Shown: positions 37,180 to 44,988, counted from the first letter of the stretch. The stretch: DNA of 64,000 nt from Candidatus Roizmanbacteria bacterium (GCA_013335175.1 JAAXWC010000002.1:1-64000); one strand, 5' to 3'. The notes: generated by a model not told the origin, from the sequence alone. Program-made: numbers and translations.

Positions 37180-37803
37180 TCATCCCAAATGGGCATGGTC
37201 GTTCCAGGTAAGAAGACGCCACGGATGCTCATCTTTCTTCTCAAAGACGGTAATACCCGTATTATTGACAGAAAGCGTTTCCGCTAACTGGATAAATTCT
37301 TTCGGTTTGAGATTGTTTCCAAGTATTATGAGCCCAAGTATCATTCTCATAGTAACGCCGTGAGTTACTGCCAGAATATGTTTTTCTGATCGCGATTCTA
37401 AGAAGGGAAGAAACTGCGATACACGATGTTTCATATCAAAAAAATTTTCTTCATCTGCATAATGCCATTGAGGGTCTTCAAAGTGTTCTTTTATTTTCTG
37501 CTTAATCGCCAGCACTTCGGGTTTATTGACATTTTTTCCCAATATTTCTGTTGGGCGACGAACTTCTCGTAAAAATGGCGTAGTGATTATTTCTTTTTTC
37601 GTAATAGATGCAATTTCGTGCGCTGTTTGGAGAGTTCGTGTAAAATCACTGGCAAAAATAGTATCAATCTCAATCGATTCAAAGCGACAAGCGAGTTGCT
37701 TTGCTTGGCGAATACCTGCTTTGGATAGTGGAGTGTGAACAAATTGATGTACATCTACAGCATTTCCTTCGCTTTCTCCGTGGCGAACCAGATAGAGTCT
37801 CAT
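37180..37803 (-). CDS. Histidine phosphatase family protein
   Basis: 207 aa. LVRHGESEGN carries the phosphohistidine RHG motif, FASDFTRTLQTA the second phosphate-binding Arg, E at LREVRR the acid, and LAVTHGVTMR the second catalytic His. It could act as a phosphoglycerate mutase-like or sugar-phosphate phosphatase. It overlaps the upstream GNAT gene by ATGA in a Nudix-GNAT-phosphatase operon. Confidence 0.92.
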   Translation of the reverse strand: MRLYLVRHGESEGNAVDVHQFVHTPLSKAGIRQAKQLACRFESIEIDTIFASDFTRTLQTAHEIASITKKEIITTPFLREVRRPTEILGKNVNKPEVLAIKQKIKEHFEDPQWHYADEENFFDMKHRVSQFLPFLESRSEKHILAVTHGVTMRMILGLIILGNNLKPKEFIQLAETLSVNNTGITVFEKKDEHPWRLLTWNDHAHLG

Positions 37804-38321
37804 ATCTTCTGCTTTTCCGGTAAGAACTTATGATATGTGATGTTAGCAAACGGTGGATAGGGAGGTTGTATGACGGATTCTCTTCCAACTTCTTGATATC
37901 CATTTTTTTTATAAAACGCGATTGCCCGAGGCATGAGAGTCGTTGTACCAAGTACCATCTCCATATACCCTTTTTCTTGTGCATCTATTTCTAAAGCATC
38001 TAACAAATTTTGTGCTACTCCTGTTCCTTGATACTCGGGGAGAACTCGCATTCGTTTTACATGCGCAGTCCCATTTCCATCATACGAGTATCCTCCTATC
38101 GCTACGATTTTTCCGTCTATCTCTCCAATTAAAAAAATGCCTCCCGTATCTCTGAATTTTTCTTGAATATTATCAAAATCTTTATGTTGGGGCCCTTTTT
38201 GTTGCATAATTCCCACACCTTGTAATGCTTTTTGACTTACATCCCAAATAGCATCTTTATCTTTTTCTTCATAGGGACGAATGATTACAACTTGTTTTAA
38301 TAATTCATGATTTTCTTCCAT
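37800..38321 (-). CDS. GNAT-family N-acetyltransferase
   Basis: 173 aa. The acetyl-CoA-binding motif A is seen as MRVLPEYQGTGVAQNLLDAL (about residues 91-110), followed by IAFYKKNGYQEVGRE typical of motif B. The substrate is unknown. Two bases downstream of the Nudix gene and overlapping the phosphatase start. Confidence 0.9.
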   Translation of the reverse strand: MEENHELLKQVVIIRPYEEKDKDAIWDVSQKALQGVGIMQQKGPQHKDFDNIQEKFRDTGGIFLIGEIDGKIVAIGGYSYDGNGTAHVKRMRVLPEYQGTGVAQNLLDALEIDAQEKGYMEMVLGTTTLMPRAIAFYKKNGYQEVGRESVIQPPYPPFANITYHKFLPEKQKI

Positions 38322-38323
38322 AT

Positions 38324-38833
38324 CTAGGATAAATAATGAGTGACGAGGGAATCAATGCGGTACTCATCTCCTTCTGTCTGGGCATTGATAAAAAACGTTT
38401 TTTCTCCGGAAATTATATCGTGCCAAATGTAATTGATATCGTCTACTAAATGATACTGACTTGAGAGGACATCATCTTTACGGAGCCATAACAATTCACC
38501 TTCGGGGATAGAATTTCCGAGAGGAATTTCTAAAGATGGAACCTCAATTTTGAAAAAACAGGTAACCCAGTTTTCCCGTTCTTTTGACTCAAATTTAATG
38601 AGACCAGAAAAGCGGATATCTTTTTCTGAAATAATATACCCTGTTTCCTCTGCTGTTTCTCGAATAGCACATCCAATATAATCCTCCCCTGGTTCTAGCT
38701 TACCGCCAACTCCATTTAGTTGCGAAGGATTGATTGCAAGCGTTGCGTCGCGATGGAGAAAAAGATACTGGTCTCCACAGTGGAGAAAATTGGTAACCGA
38801 GGTAATGGTAGATTTCGTATAAGAATCATTCAT
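38324..38833 (-). CDS. Nudix hydrolase
   Basis: 169 aa. The Nudix box GGKLEPGEDYIGCAIRETAE plus ETGYI is complete (GX5EX7REUXEEXGU), preceded by LHRDATLAINPSQLNGVGG. It hydrolyses a nucleoside diphosphate linked to another moiety; substrate unknown. First gene of the minus-strand operon. Confidence 0.93.
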   Translation of the reverse strand: MNDSYTKSTITSVTNFLHCGDQYLFLHRDATLAINPSQLNGVGGKLEPGEDYIGCAIRETAEETGYIISEKDIRFSGLIKFESKERENWVTCFFKIEVPSLEIPLGNSIPEGELLWLRKDDVLSSQYHLVDDINYIWHDIISGEKTFFINAQTEGDEYRIDSLVTHYLS

Positions 38834-38873
38834 TCGTATAAGCCCATTGTACCGTATTTTTCCAGTTTTATGT

Positions 38874-38879
38874 TATAAT
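38874..38879 (+). promoter_or_regulatory. -10 box of the T-box transcript
   Basis: TATAAT, placing the transcription start near 38886, just upstream of the T-box leader. No convincing -35 is visible. Confidence 0.6.
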
Positions 38880-38885
38880 TTTGCT

Positions 38886-39088
38886 TATAGGAAAATGCGT
38901 TTGAGTCTACCGCAGTAGACAAGCTGCGTGCGAAAAATCTTATTCCAAGAACAAGCACGACGGAATTCAACCGTACAAATAAAAAAAAGCGTTTGTTGAC
39001 CAATTCAGCAAGCGGAACCAAGGTGGTACCACGGAACTAAACCCGTCCTTGTATATAACGAAAGTTGTATATGGAGACGGGTTTTTTT
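38886..39088 (+). promoter_or_regulatory. T-box riboswitch leader
   Basis: The T-box core AAGGTGGTACCACGG lies at 39020-39034. AAGG (39020-39023) can pair with CCTT (39047-39050) and ACGG (39031-39034) with CCGT (39043-39046), giving the canonical two-helix antiterminator around a bulge TGGTACC whose TGGT is complementary to a tRNA ending ACCA. The same CCCGTC bases form the terminator stem. Upstream are hairpins GTCTAC-CGCA-GTAGAC (about 38906-38921), CGTGC/GCACG (38927-38931 with 38955-38959) and a 10-bp stem III-like hairpin (about 38989-39013). Stem I appears short and I could not fix the specifier codon. The leader controls the GNAT and M20 genes that follow by sensing an uncharged tRNA. 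Confidence 0.9.
39040..39088 (+). terminator. T-box intrinsic terminator
   Basis: AACCCGTC (39040-39047) pairs with GACGGGTT (39076-39083), with an inner AT-rich helix capped by GAAA, followed by a 7-T run (39082-39088). It competes with the antiterminator for CCCGTC. Confidence 0.93.
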
Positions 39089-39107
39089 GTTATGAATGTT
39101 TTAACAT

Positions 39108-39680
39108 ATGTGCAAAGAGAAAATAACATTTTTAAAATTACCAAAATTACCAGAATCGTCAGAATTCAAACCTTGTATCGAAATTACAGATTTTTGTGCT
39201 TTCGATAATGCAACTAATTATTCTTGGGCACTTCATATCTCTGAATGGACAAAACAGGCAAAAACCATGCTTCCCCAAGAAATTGACACTATTCTTGAAT
39301 GGTTTCAAAAAGGGAGATCAGTAATTTTATTACACCCGGAAACTGGAACATTAGTTGGTCATGCAGCAGCTACTTTCTTTTATCCTGATAATAGTGCTGA
39401 AATCGGAGCTCTCTATATTGTTGAAAAAATGCGTCGCGAGGGTTATGCCAAACAGGCGGTGTCTGCTTTAATTAATCACTTAAAGAAATCTGCCCTACAA
39501 GTTACCACATTTTTCGCTCTTGCAAACTCAAACAGTGGTAAGGTCTTCGACAATATGAATGCGGAGATAATGCCCTGGGATCAGCTCCATCCGAGTGTTT
39601 ATGAAGGATGCAATACATGTCCGAATAAACCGACTGTTGGTTGTTGTGATACTCCCTATAATTTAACAACTATTATATGA
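39108..39680 (+). CDS. GNAT-like acetyltransferase with Cys-rich tail
   Basis: 190 aa. The central part fits a GNAT fold (GTLVGHAAATFFY, then IGALYIVEKMRREGYAKQAV, with the acetyl-CoA-binding RREGYA loop ~110-120). The C-terminus is unusual: GCNTCPN followed by GCCDTPY, a CxxC-x7-CC pattern that could bind zinc or an Fe-S centre. It is the first gene of the T-box operon and overlaps the M20 peptidase by 4 nt (ATGA). The two may acetylate/deacetylate or salvage one amino acid, the one whose tRNA is sensed (inference). Confidence 0.75.
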   Translation: MCKEKITFLKLPKLPESSEFKPCIEITDFCAFDNATNYSWALHISEWTKQAKTMLPQEIDTILEWFQKGRSVILLHPETGTLVGHAAATFFYPDNSAEIGALYIVEKMRREGYAKQAVSALINHLKKSALQVTTFFALANSNSGKVFDNMNAEIMPWDQLHPSVYEGCNTCPNKPTVGCCDTPYNLTTII

Positions 39681-40756
39681 ATATCTTAAAACAACTCATC
39701 CAAATCCCATCGCGGTCGGGGAATGAAGAAACAATTCAACAGTTTATTCTTGATAATTGCAAAAAACATACATCAGATACTCAACGAATTGGCGAAAACG
39801 TACTTGTGCACATTGCAGGAAGTGACAACACAAAGGCTCTTCTTTTTAATGCGCATGTGGACACCGTTTCCGAAGGAAATTTAAACCAATGGGATTATCC
39901 TCCTTTTGAAGGAAAAATCGTGGGTGATACGATATTTGGTCTCGGAGCAAGCGATGAAAAAGCCACCGTTGCTGTTTTTCTCGAATTAATCGCTTACTAT
40001 TCAGAACATACCCCTCCCTGTGACCTTTGGTTTATGTTTGTTGTAAACGAGGAAATTGATGGTTCCGGATCAGAGGAAGTTCTAGAATGGTTTTCAATAA
40101 ACCGTCAATCTCAGTACGAATATCTAGCTGGAATTCTCGGTGAACCTACTGGACTTACGGAAATAGAACTCGGTCATAAGGCAAATATCTTTCTCAAAGC
40201 GACAACTCATGGCGATAGTGGCCATAGCTCCATGCCCGACAAAATAAAGGAACATGCAGTTTTAAAAATGTATGACGTACACAAAAAACTTATCTTACTT
40301 TCTGATGAATGGGGAGAGAAATATGCTGACACTTTGCTGGGAAAGCCAAGCGTAGGAATGTTTACCACCATTCAAGCCGGATCAAGTTTGAATAAATTCC
40401 CAGACACCTGCACCGCGACTTTTGATGTACGAGCGACTCCAAAACTTTATGATCATATACAAGATGAATTAAAAAAAATTTCCAACTGCGAATGGCAATT
40501 TGCTGAAAAACCAGTCCCCTACGGTCTTACGAAAGAGACAGAAGAAATTGTTAAGATAGCCAAACAAGTTACTGGCGTAAAAATTGTTCCTTCTCCGTGG
40601 TCAAATGATATGTGCTTTTTTACGCAAAAACAAATTCCTGCACTTGTCTTTGGCCCCGGAGAACGGGATGTTATTCATAAACCAAACGAATTTTGCTATC
40701 TGTCTAAAATACATAAAGCAAAGGAATTGTATAAAGAAATCATTAAGAGGTTTTAA
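39677..40756 (+). CDS. M20-family zinc peptidase/deacylase (ArgE/DapE/carboxypeptidase-like)
   Basis: 359 aa. Catalytic and metal ligands are seen in order: NAHVDT (His, Asp), GASDEKA (bridging Asp), VNEEIDGSGS (Glu-Glu), LGEPTG, the lid-domain HGDSGHSS, and the final ligand His in RDVIHKPNEF. The family includes N-acetylornithine and N-succinyl-diaminopimelate deacylases and dipeptidases; sequence alone does not choose between them. It is downstream of the T-box and GNAT gene, so it is presumably induced when one amino acid is scarce. Confidence 0.9.
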   Translation: MNILKQLIQIPSRSGNEETIQQFILDNCKKHTSDTQRIGENVLVHIAGSDNTKALLFNAHVDTVSEGNLNQWDYPPFEGKIVGDTIFGLGASDEKATVAVFLELIAYYSEHTPPCDLWFMFVVNEEIDGSGSEEVLEWFSINRQSQYEYLAGILGEPTGLTEIELGHKANIFLKATTHGDSGHSSMPDKIKEHAVLKMYDVHKKLILLSDEWGEKYADTLLGKPSVGMFTTIQAGSSLNKFPDTCTATFDVRATPKLYDHIQDELKKISNCEWQFAEKPVPYGLTKETEEIVKIAKQVTGVKIVPSPWSNDMCFFTQKQIPALVFGPGERDVIHKPNEFCYLSKIHKAKELYKEIIKRF

Positions 40757-41361
40757 ATAATTTTGTACTTTTTACCCTCGACCACAACCCCCTGTTTGTC
40801 GGTAAGTGGAATTATTTCATAGTTCACTTTTTTTCTACCTTGCTCTAAAAGATCGTGATATTGTTCTTCATAATGAGGAAAGACTTCAAAAGGAACGATC
40901 TTTAACCCCTCGCTATCCGGGATATAATTATTCACATCCCAATCTTTTTTCCACGCTGCAAGCTCGATATTCGGTCCAACTAATAGGCTTCCCGCACTGG
41001 TACCGACATAAATGGTACCGTTTTCTATCAAATTATTTAAATACCGATCAACACCACTTTTCCGTATCCATTTTAATAAGTAAAATGTATTTCCTCCGTT
41101 TATGTAAATAACATCAGCTAACTCTAGCTGTGATTTGATCCATTTATAATCTTGTTTTAAATCTACATCTGTTACCTGAAAACCACATTCAACGAGTTCC
41201 TGACGTGAGGCCCCCACAAACCATTTATCTTCTTCAGGGTCGGCTGCTGTAGGGATAAAAGCTACTTTACATTCTTTCGATTTCTTTGAAATCCAGGATA
41301 GTAGTTGTTGTTTAATAGTCAACGTAGATAATCCAGCTGACGTTAAGAGTAATTGTTTCAT
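40753..41361 (-). CDS. Peptidase S51-like (dipeptidase E family)
   Basis: 202 aa. GTSAGS (~117) carries the nucleophilic Ser; VIYINGGNTFYLL and VFPHYEEQ are further family signatures. Dipeptidase E cleaves Asp-X dipeptides, and related enzymes process cyanophycin. The ATG at 41361 follows GGGAGGTG at a 9-nt spacing, one of the few clear Shine-Dalgarno sites, and overlaps the upstream VOC gene stop (ATGA). It overlaps the convergent M20 gene by 4 nt. Confidence 0.9.
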   Translation of the reverse strand: MKQLLLTSAGLSTLTIKQQLLSWISKKSKECKVAFIPTAADPEEDKWFVGASRQELVECGFQVTDVDLKQDYKWIKSQLELADVIYINGGNTFYLLKWIRKSGVDRYLNNLIENGTIYVGTSAGSLLVGPNIELAAWKKDWDVNNYIPDSEGLKIVPFEVFPHYEEQYHDLLEQGRKKVNYEIIPLTDKQGVVVEGKKYKII

Positions 41362-41726
41362 AATTGTGACACCTCCCATATATTGTTATCAGGGTCAAAA
41401 AAATACGCAACCGTTTGACCCCATTCCGTTGTTTTGGGCCCCTCAATTATCATAACACCATTTTTTTTCAACTCATCCCATGCTGTTTGCACATTCGATA
41501 CTTGAAAACCTAGCACAATCCCTCCTCCATTCCCCATGTACTTTTCTGGGAACATTGCAATTGCATCACTTTTTTGAAAAATAGCGAGAGATGTCCCATT
41601 GAGTTTAAAATCGGCAAAATGACCGTCCTGGTTATTTACCTCAAGACCTAAGATATCTCGATAAAAATGCAAAGAATTATCAAAGTTTTCAACCAGCAAA
41701 CAGTTGGCAAAGAGTGTGTGAAACAT
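41358..41726 (-). CDS. VOC-family (glyoxalase/bleomycin-resistance-like) protein
   Basis: 122 aa from the ATG at 41726. ENFDNSLHFYRDILGLEV near the N-terminus and GQTVAYFFDPDNNIWEV at the C-terminus define one VOC beta-alpha-beta-beta-beta module pair. These metalloenzymes or binding proteins detoxify aldehydes or sequester antibiotics; the role here is unknown. Translationally coupled to the S51 gene downstream. Confidence 0.88.
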   Translation of the reverse strand: MFHTLFANCLLVENFDNSLHFYRDILGLEVNNQDGHFADFKLNGTSLAIFQKSDAIAMFPEKYMGNGGGIVLGFQVSNVQTAWDELKKNGVMIIEGPKTTEWGQTVAYFFDPDNNIWEVSQL

Positions 41727-41735
41727 AATGATATA

Positions 41736-41761
41736 GATTCCGAATCGTAGTCCGGAATGAC
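41736..41761. repeat. Dispersed palindrome (REP-like), copy A
   Basis: GATTCCG ... CCGGAATGAC hairpin, imperfect. It shares the GTCATTCC/GGAATC ends with four other elements in the window. It lies just upstream of the VOC gene. Confidence 0.6.
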
Positions 41762-41830
41762 AAATTGATAATATCCATACTTTACCAATTTCTCTGGATA
41801 ATTCTAGAGTAGTCAACTACACTATGTGCT

Positions 41831-42496
41831 ATGCATATCATGCAAAAAACATTGCTCCATCGTTTGTCTCTCCACAACAATCAACGGTATTCTATGCTCA
41901 CTTCTGGATATGATTACGATGATAACGTGGTGTTTCACTTAAAACAATTGGTAAGTAACGGGCTTATTGAGAAGATAGAAAGCAATTACCTTATCACGCC
42001 AGAAGGTATCAAAATAATTTCAGAATATGAAACTGAGGAACTGCTGAATTTTGGTCATAAAACATTTTTTGTTGGTTTGGTTTGCGATGATAGAGATGAT
42101 AATTTTCTGATTAAAACCCATCCGCAGGCAAAAACTCCTTACTTTAATCTCCCGAATGGGGGCCCGCATTTTGGAGAGTCTATGGACACAGCACTCCTTC
42201 GGATAGTGAAAGAAAATTTACAATGCGATAGTGATGCCGCTCGATTTTCATTTCTGAGTTTGCATATGAAAACCGTCGTTACTCCGGAACAAGAAGTGTT
42301 GTTTGATGAAGGATTTGCCATTTACAAAGTTACATTTACGACCCGATTACCGGATTCACACGAATATCAATGGATGCCAAAAGAAGAAATAATAAAACTT
42401 GAGAATCGGTGGCCCGAGATCGATCTATGTATTCTTGCACCAGAAGTAAAACCCTACGCGTCTTATCAATTTATGACGGATTATATTTTGGAATAA
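41831..42496 (+). CDS. Winged-helix plus Nudix-like domain protein
   Basis: 221 aa. Residues ~1-75 read as a winged helix (LVSNGLIEKIESNYLITPEG, a recognition-helix plus wing pattern). Residues ~80-221 have a Nudix fold, but the Nudix box is degraded: GGPHFGESMDTALLRIVKEN followed by L keeps the first Glu and the Arg, while the REUXEE core reads RIVKEN, losing a metal-binding Glu. It may be a ligand-sensing regulator rather than a hydrolase, like NrtR-type proteins though with reversed domain order. Confidence 0.7.
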   Translation: MHIMQKTLLHRLSLHNNQRYSMLTSGYDYDDNVVFHLKQLVSNGLIEKIESNYLITPEGIKIISEYETEELLNFGHKTFFVGLVCDDRDDNFLIKTHPQAKTPYFNLPNGGPHFGESMDTALLRIVKENLQCDSDAARFSFLSLHMKTVVTPEQEVLFDEGFAIYKVTFTTRLPDSHEYQWMPKEEIIKLENRWPEIDLCILAPEVKPYASYQFMTDYILE

Positions 42497-42501
42497 TTGT
42501 T

Positions 42502-42969
42502 ATGCATGAGACCGCACTCAATAATTTTGTTACAGCACGAAATCAATTTATTGCTGTGATTGATAATTTTCCCGTTGAAAAACGACTCACCGTTCTTTTT
42601 GACAAGTGGAGTTTGCGCGATATTTTGGTTCACATTGCTGGGTGGGATCGGGCAATTACTGAAAATATTCGTGATCTCAAACAGGGAAATGAGCCTCCTT
42701 TTTATGGAAAGATTGACGATTTTAATGCAAACTCGATCGAACACGGAAAAAACTGGACATGGGAAAAAACCTACATAAAATTTGTTCAAGCAGGTGAAAA
42801 AATGATCTACGAGTACGAAACACTATCTGATGGTCTATGGGAAAAACCATTCTGGAAATCAAAAAATTCAACACCTGCAAAATTTCTAAAAATCGAAACA
42901 AAACACTACTTCCACGAACACTTACCGGAGATAAAAATGATTATCAGCCAACTCTCCGATACCGTATAG
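42502..42969 (+). CDS. DinB/ClbS(DfsB)-like four-helix protein
   Basis: 155 aa from the ATG at 42502. FDKWSLRDILVHIAGWDRAI (residues ~33-52) is typical of the ClbS/DfsB branch of the DinB superfamily, where a His and Trp line a metal or substrate pocket; HYFHEHLPEI near the C-terminus supplies further His residues. ClbS hydrolyses the colibactin cyclopropane, and other members transfer thiols. A related domain is fused to a VOC module at 44989. It follows the wHTH-Nudix gene by 5 nt. Confidence 0.75.
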   Translation: MHETALNNFVTARNQFIAVIDNFPVEKRLTVLFDKWSLRDILVHIAGWDRAITENIRDLKQGNEPPFYGKIDDFNANSIEHGKNWTWEKTYIKFVQAGEKMIYEYETLSDGLWEKPFWKSKNSTPAKFLKIETKHYFHEHLPEIKMIISQLSDTV

Positions 42970-43122
42970 CTCTCCCGAGTCCTATTTGCTCAGTTTTACT
43001 TATATATCGACTATATAAGTTTATATAAGATTATAAAAGATTATTGATAAAATCAATCTTCGATCTTGTATGCATTCAGAATATTCCAAGATGCGTGTTG
43101 CAGAAATGATAAAAAATGAACC

Positions 43123-43147
43123 GTCATCCCCGTGAAGACGGGGATCC
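43123..43147. repeat. Dispersed palindrome, copy B
   Basis: GTC-ATCCCCGT-GAAG-ACGGGGAT, a perfect 8-bp stem. In the 300-bp gap between the DinB-like gene and the ABC-F leader, which holds otherwise only copy C. Confidence 0.7.
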
Positions 43148-43178
43148 ATGCCTAATATCTCAATAGACGATGCCTATA

Positions 43179-43202
43179 GATTCCCTCCTCCGAGGGAATG
43201 AC
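43179..43202. repeat. Dispersed palindrome, copy C
   Basis: ATTCCCTC-CTCC-GAGGGAAT followed by GAC; perfect 8-bp stem, opposite orientation to copy B and 31 nt away, forming a pair. Confidence 0.7.
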
Positions 43203-43257
43203 GACTAATTCTAAGCTCTATCTTTGAGACTGCATAATTACTCGATCTAGTCTGTGC

Positions 43258-43263
43258 TATAAT
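43258..43263 (+). promoter_or_regulatory. -10 box of the ABC-F leader transcript
   Basis: TATAAT, six bases before the ATG of the leader peptide at 43270. The transcript would be leaderless, beginning at the leader peptide start codon. No convincing -35. Confidence 0.7.
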
Positions 43264-43269
43264 AACCTC

Positions 43270-43377
43270 ATGAAACGTTTTGGTTATTTAGACATCTACG
43301 ACCGCAGACCATTTATGCCAGCCGCCCTCTTGGAGGGCCGAGCTATTATGCTGGCTTTTTTGCATAAAAACCTATAA
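43270..43377 (+). CDS. Leader peptide of the ABC-F attenuator (35 aa)
   Basis: ATG at 43270 to TAA at 43375-43377. The peptide runs MKRFGYLDIYDRR, then PFMPAALLEGRAI, then MLAFLHKNL. Attenuator segment 1 falls in codons 17-18 and segment 2 in codons 27-29, so ribosome position decides the RNA fold. A ribosome paused early (for example by an antibiotic) would free segment 2 to pair with segment 3 and permit read-through into the ABC-F gene. Its short length, placement and overlap with the terminator argue for a regulatory role, not a structural protein. Confidence 0.8.
   Translation: MKRFGYLDIYDRRPFMPAALLEGRAIMLAFLHKNL
43317..43361 (+). terminator. Attenuator terminator 1 (segments 1:2)
   Basis: GCCAGC (43317-43322) pairs with GCTGGC (43350-43355), enclosing an inner hairpin GCCCTC-TTG-GAGGGC (43324-43338), followed by six T. 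It lies inside the leader peptide gene. Confidence 0.82.
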
Positions 43378-43404
43378 TTTTTAACCATTATTATCGTCAA
43401 TGAA

Positions 43405-43430
43405 GCCAGCCCAAGGGCTGGTTTTTTTTT
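43405..43430 (+). terminator. Attenuator terminator 2 (segments 3:4)
   Basis: CCAGCCC (43406-43412) pairs with GGGCTGG (43415-43421), followed by nine T (43422-43430). AAGCCAGC (43403-43410) is also fully complementary to GCTGGCTT (43350-43357), the antiterminator alternative. Confidence 0.9.
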
Positions 43431-43450
43431 GCAATTAAATAACTATAACT

Positions 43451-44908
43451 ATGATACAAACATACCAATTACACAAATCGTATGGCACCAAAGCAGTGCT
43501 GCACAACGTTTCATTTACCCTTTCCCCAAAGGACAAGGTCGGTTTTGTGGGACCCAATGGTTCAGGAAAAACCACGTTGTTTCGCATTCTTTTGGGAAAT
43601 GAAAAACCCGATGCGGGGTCCGTTTCTCTTGGAAAAGAAATCATCGGATACGTTCCTCAGATTCTAGAATGTAAGGAATCAGAGACTGTTTATGATTTTC
43701 TTCAGAAAGAAATTACCAAAGAATGGGAATCATACAAAATTGAGATGGTACTGGCAGAAGTAGCTTTAAGCGCTGATCCATCAACTCCACTCTCTCATCT
43801 TAGTGGTGGGCAGAAAACAAAAGTATCGATTGCTCGAGTACTCCTTAAAGATCCGTCTGTGTTACTCCTTGATGAACCAACAAACAATCTCGACATTCCG
43901 ACCATGCACTTGCTTGAACAGTTTGTGCATCGTTTTCAGGGGAGCATGTGTGTCATTTCTCATGATCGTGCATTTCTTGATAACACGATGAATTCTATTA
44001 TTGAACTTGATCCGTTTGAGCATACTGTCTTGAGGTATTCAGGAGGATACTCGGATTATCTTGAAGAGAAACTGCATCGTTACGAAGTTCGCCAAAACGA
44101 GTTTCATCAGTTTTCAGAAGAAAAACGAACTATGGAAGAATGGATTGCGCGGAAAAAAGTACAACTTTCAATCTATCGAAATCCCAAAGTAGGAAGACAA
44201 CTGCAAGCGATGAAAACACGGTATGAACGAGAGTTTGTAAAAAACACTATAGACAAACCACAACGGTATAAAAAAATTTCACTCCATGATTTTGGCGATA
44301 CCAGCTATCAGAAAAAGGTGATCTATTTTATTGATCACATGAGCTATACCGATATTGTTTCCTGTGACTCTCTCACCATTTGTGGCGGTGATCGCATTCA
44401 CCTGAAAGGCAATAATGGAAGTGGGAAAACTACGTTAGTACGACTGTTAATGCAGGAGTATCAGCCAAGTCAGGGATCAATTGTGGTTGGAGTTGATATA
44501 AAGGTCGGCTACTTTTCTCAGGAACATGAAGCGTTACAGTCGGACAAACAGGTAATTGTTTGTTTTATGGATCAGACAAAACTCGAAAATCTCAGCACCG
44601 CTCAGCGTATTTTGGGTGCTTTTCTTTTTCGTGGAAGAGAGGTGTATAAACCCGTTTCTTTACTGTCTCAAGGAGAAAAAGTACGTCTCATTATTGCTAT
44701 TTTAGCCCATCAAGACAATCAATTTCTCATTCTCGACGAGCCTACTAATCACCTCGATATCGAAAGTCGTGAAGTGTTGGAACAAGCACTCAACGACTAC
44801 AAAGGCGGCTTTATCATCATTTCTCATGACCGATATTTTTTGCAACAGCTCGATATCAATAAAGAATTGGAAATTGTGAACAACCATATTGTTGGTAAGG
44901 CTGTATGA
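43451..44908 (+). CDS. ABC-F family ribosome-associated ATPase (possible antibiotic-resistance type)
   Basis: 485 aa with two ABC domains in one soluble chain and no TM helix. Domain 1: Walker A GPNGSGKTT (~34), signature LSGGQ (~118), Walker B LLLDEPTNNLD (~140). Linker ~190-285 rich in Arg, Lys and Glu (the P-site tRNA-interaction region). Domain 2: Walker A GNNGSGKTT (~325), signature LSQGEK, Walker B LILDEPTNHLD, H-loop ISHDR. ABC-F proteins enter the ribosomal E site and relieve stalling or displace 50S-targeting antibiotics. The leader peptide and double terminator upstream mirror regulated resistance ABC-F genes such as vmlR or msrD, so an inducible protection role is likely (inference). 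Confidence 0.93.
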   Translation: MIQTYQLHKSYGTKAVLHNVSFTLSPKDKVGFVGPNGSGKTTLFRILLGNEKPDAGSVSLGKEIIGYVPQILECKESETVYDFLQKEITKEWESYKIEMVLAEVALSADPSTPLSHLSGGQKTKVSIARVLLKDPSVLLLDEPTNNLDIPTMHLLEQFVHRFQGSMCVISHDRAFLDNTMNSIIELDPFEHTVLRYSGGYSDYLEEKLHRYEVRQNEFHQFSEEKRTMEEWIARKKVQLSIYRNPKVGRQLQAMKTRYEREFVKNTIDKPQRYKKISLHDFGDTSYQKKVIYFIDHMSYTDIVSCDSLTICGGDRIHLKGNNGSGKTTLVRLLMQEYQPSQGSIVVGVDIKVGYFSQEHEALQSDKQVIVCFMDQTKLENLSTAQRILGAFLFRGREVYKPVSLLSQGEKVRLIIAILAHQDNQFLILDEPTNHLDIESREVLEQALNDYKGGFIIISHDRYFLQQLDINKELEIVNNHIVGKAV

Positions 44909-44988
44909 GAAAGTAAAATACAATGAAGGGAATGATCGCTGTCCTATAATGTCCCCTTGGATAAGGGTGGAGTTTTGGATGCATAAAA

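Noticed and set aside
38830-39021. Minus-strand 63-codon frame over the T-box region
   Set aside because: It is antisense to T-box stems and ends in the T-box core; RNA structure explains the sequence better.
43444-43451. TATAAC directly before the ABC-F start as its own promoter
   Set aside because: It ends only one base before the ATG, too close for a -10 box of a leaderless transcript; the leader promoter at 43258 is more likely.
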